In this document: piece by piece, positions 12,762 to 13,744 of the stretch
Layout of the letters: every line of letters starts with the position of its first letter
Position numbering within the stretch: position 1 is the stretch's first letter
Source of the DNA: Acidimicrobiaceae bacterium
GTDB lineage: Bacteria; Actinomycetota; Acidimicrobiia; Acidimicrobiales; Ilumatobacteraceae
Direction of reading: 5' to 3'
Length of the DNA: 13,744 nt
Assembly: GCA_947487095.1 (NCBI GenBank)
Contig: CANKVI010000015.1
Location: 1 to 13,744 of the forward strand
The notes under the pieces: generated by a model
Databases searched by the model: none
Told to the model about the DNA's origin: nothing
The model's input: only the letters and a program-made list of their open reading frames with translations
Made by a program: the position numbers and the translations under genes

Positions 12762-13744
12762 GTGGCTTCAGGGACAAACAGCAACAACATTGCTGCCCTC
12801 GATATTGGTACCAACAGTTTCCACATGGTTGTCGCAAAAGTTGTTGACCAAGGGTTTGAAGTCATTGCTCGGGAAAAGGAAAGCGTGCGCATTGGTCATG
12901 GCGCGGGCGAGATGAAAGAACTCTCCCCCGAAGCCATGGACCGTGGCATTGTCTGTTTAACCCGCATGCAACAAGTAGCCGCGTCATTGAATGCCGACAT
13001 TGTTGCTGTTGCAACAAGTGCGGTACGCGAAGCAAAAAACAAAGGTGAATTCATTCGCCGAGCGCGTCGTGAATCCTTGATTGATATTCAGGTTATTTCT
13101 GGTGTTGAAGAGGCTCGCCTTATTCACCTTGGCGCTTTGCATGGTATTGGCCGACCAGAGTCAACAATGTTTTTATGCGATATCGGTGGTGGCTCCACAG
13201 AAGTGGTCATTGGAAATGACGACGAAGAAATGCTTGCACGCAGTTTCAAACTTGGGGCAGTGCGCCTCACCGACAGATTTTTTGTCACAGAAACATTGCA
13301 CCCAAGTGCTGTTGGCAGTTGCAGGGCTTTCGCTCGCTCCACGCTGATGGTTATTCAGCCGGATATTGCCGAACTTGGCTACGAAATCGCCGTTGCATCA
13401 TCGGGAACTGCTGAAACTGTGGCCCGAATCATTCATGCGCAGTCTGGTGAACCAGCACCAAAGACCATGAACCGTTACGAATTCACTCGCATTCAGGTGT
13501 CCGAGACGGTGAAGGCCCTTGCTGCATGCACCACGGTTGAAGAGCGACAAAAAAAGTTTGGTATTGACAAGAACCGTGCTCAGATCATTCTGGCTGGTGC
13601 AATCATTCTGGAAGCCATTTGCGATGTGTATGGAGTTGGCACCTTGATGTTTAGTGATTACGCGTTACGTGAGGGCGTGCTCATTGACACGCTTCGACGT
13701 CGCGGACTTGGTCCTCAATCGAATGACCACGACCCTGCGCTACA
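12762..13744 (+). CDS. ppx: Exopolyphosphatase / GppA family (partial, runs off window)
   Basis: The first 327 residues of a Ppx/GppA phosphatase of the ASKHA fold; the 3' end is beyond the window. It releases phosphate from polyphosphate ends, or hydrolyses pppGpp to ppGpp. Motifs are DIGTNSFHMVV at 14-24 (phosphate-1 loop), ATSAVREAKN at 84-93, SGVEEARLI at 113-121 with the catalytic-type Glu, DIGGGSTE at 140-147 (phosphate-2 loop) and SSGTAET at 213-219. The segment MFSDYALREGVLID at 296-309 is near the usual end of the core; whether an extra C-terminal domain follows cannot be seen. Start GTG 12762 is the codon that leaves the family N-terminus intact; an AGG is 9 bases ahead. It lies 26 bases after whiB and probably shares its transcript. 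Ppx versus GppA activity cannot be separated by sequence here, but the nearby ppk favours polyphosphate. Confidence 0.93.
   Translation, partial: MASGTNSNNIAALDIGTNSFHMVVAKVVDQGFEVIAREKESVRIGHGAGEMKELSPEAMDRGIVCLTRMQQVAASLNADIVAVATSAVREAKNKGEFIRRARRESLIDIQVISGVEEARLIHLGALHGIGRPESTMFLCDIGGGSTEVVIGNDDEEMLARSFKLGAVRLTDRFFVTETLHPSAVGSCRAFARSTLMVIQPDIAELGYEIAVASSGTAETVARIIHAQSGEPAPKTMNRYEFTRIQVSETVKALAACTTVEERQKKFGIDKNRAQIILAGAIILEAICDVYGVGTLMFSDYALREGVLIDTLRRRGLGPQSNDHDPAL

Noticed and set aside
1..13744. CRISPR arrays, tRNA/rRNA genes, insertion sequences, phage genes
   Set aside because: No repeats with regular spacing, no tRNA cloverleaf, no transposase or terminal repeats were seen on reading both strands.

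Overview
The window is a gene-dense, roughly half-GC stretch of an actinobacterial chromosome. A WhiB-family regulator, a RegX3-like response regulator, a DUF2342 protein and a cytoplasmic arginine-rich motif ahead of a membrane anchor in a trypsin-like protein are all actinobacterial hallmarks. The moderate GC, very short spacers, an mreB outside an mreBCD cluster and frequent starts without a clear ribosome binding site suggest a streamlined, probably aquatic, Acidimicrobiia-type bacterium. The class assignment is an inference from gene content. I see no RNA genes, insertion sequences, phage genes or CRISPR arrays, and no gene-free stretch longer than about 80 bases.

Layout. (1) 1-2650: the end of a GT4-type glycosyltransferase, a SAM methyltransferase and a helical-toroid (prenyltransferase/squalene-cyclase-like) protein, tightly coupled on the plus strand, meeting a second SAM methyltransferase (Methyltransf_24 type) on the minus strand. 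This looks like a cell-surface glycan or glycolipid modification cluster. (2) 2707-3561: acyl-CoA thioesterase II (tesB), converging with no gap on (3) a minus-strand operon moaE - 71-residue single-pass membrane protein - mreB (5282 down to 3562), which joins molybdopterin synthase to the cell-shape actin. (4) 5328-7386: a membrane-anchored trypsin-like protein that has lost its catalytic residues, overlapping a DUF2342 putative zinc-protease family protein whose metal motif is also altered. (5) 8481-7387, minus: an MFS-type transporter.

(6) 8526-13744 is a phosphate and polyphosphate locus. On the minus strand, read from right to left, are an 88-residue conserved-looking hypothetical protein, ppk (polyphosphate kinase), phoU and a regX3-like response regulator. 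On the plus strand, diverging from a 46-base region, are whiB and ppx/gppA (exopolyphosphatase, cut by the window end). Polyphosphate synthesis and breakdown are thus transcribed away from each other around a redox-type regulator, with the phosphate-sensing PhoU/response-regulator pair downstream of ppk. No sensor kinase (senX3/phoR) is present here.

The points most worth a second look are the whiB-centred polyphosphate locus with its overlapping divergent promoters, the adjacent pair of apparently inactive proteases, the small membrane protein coupled to mreB, and the glycosyltransferase/methyltransferase/toroid cluster.
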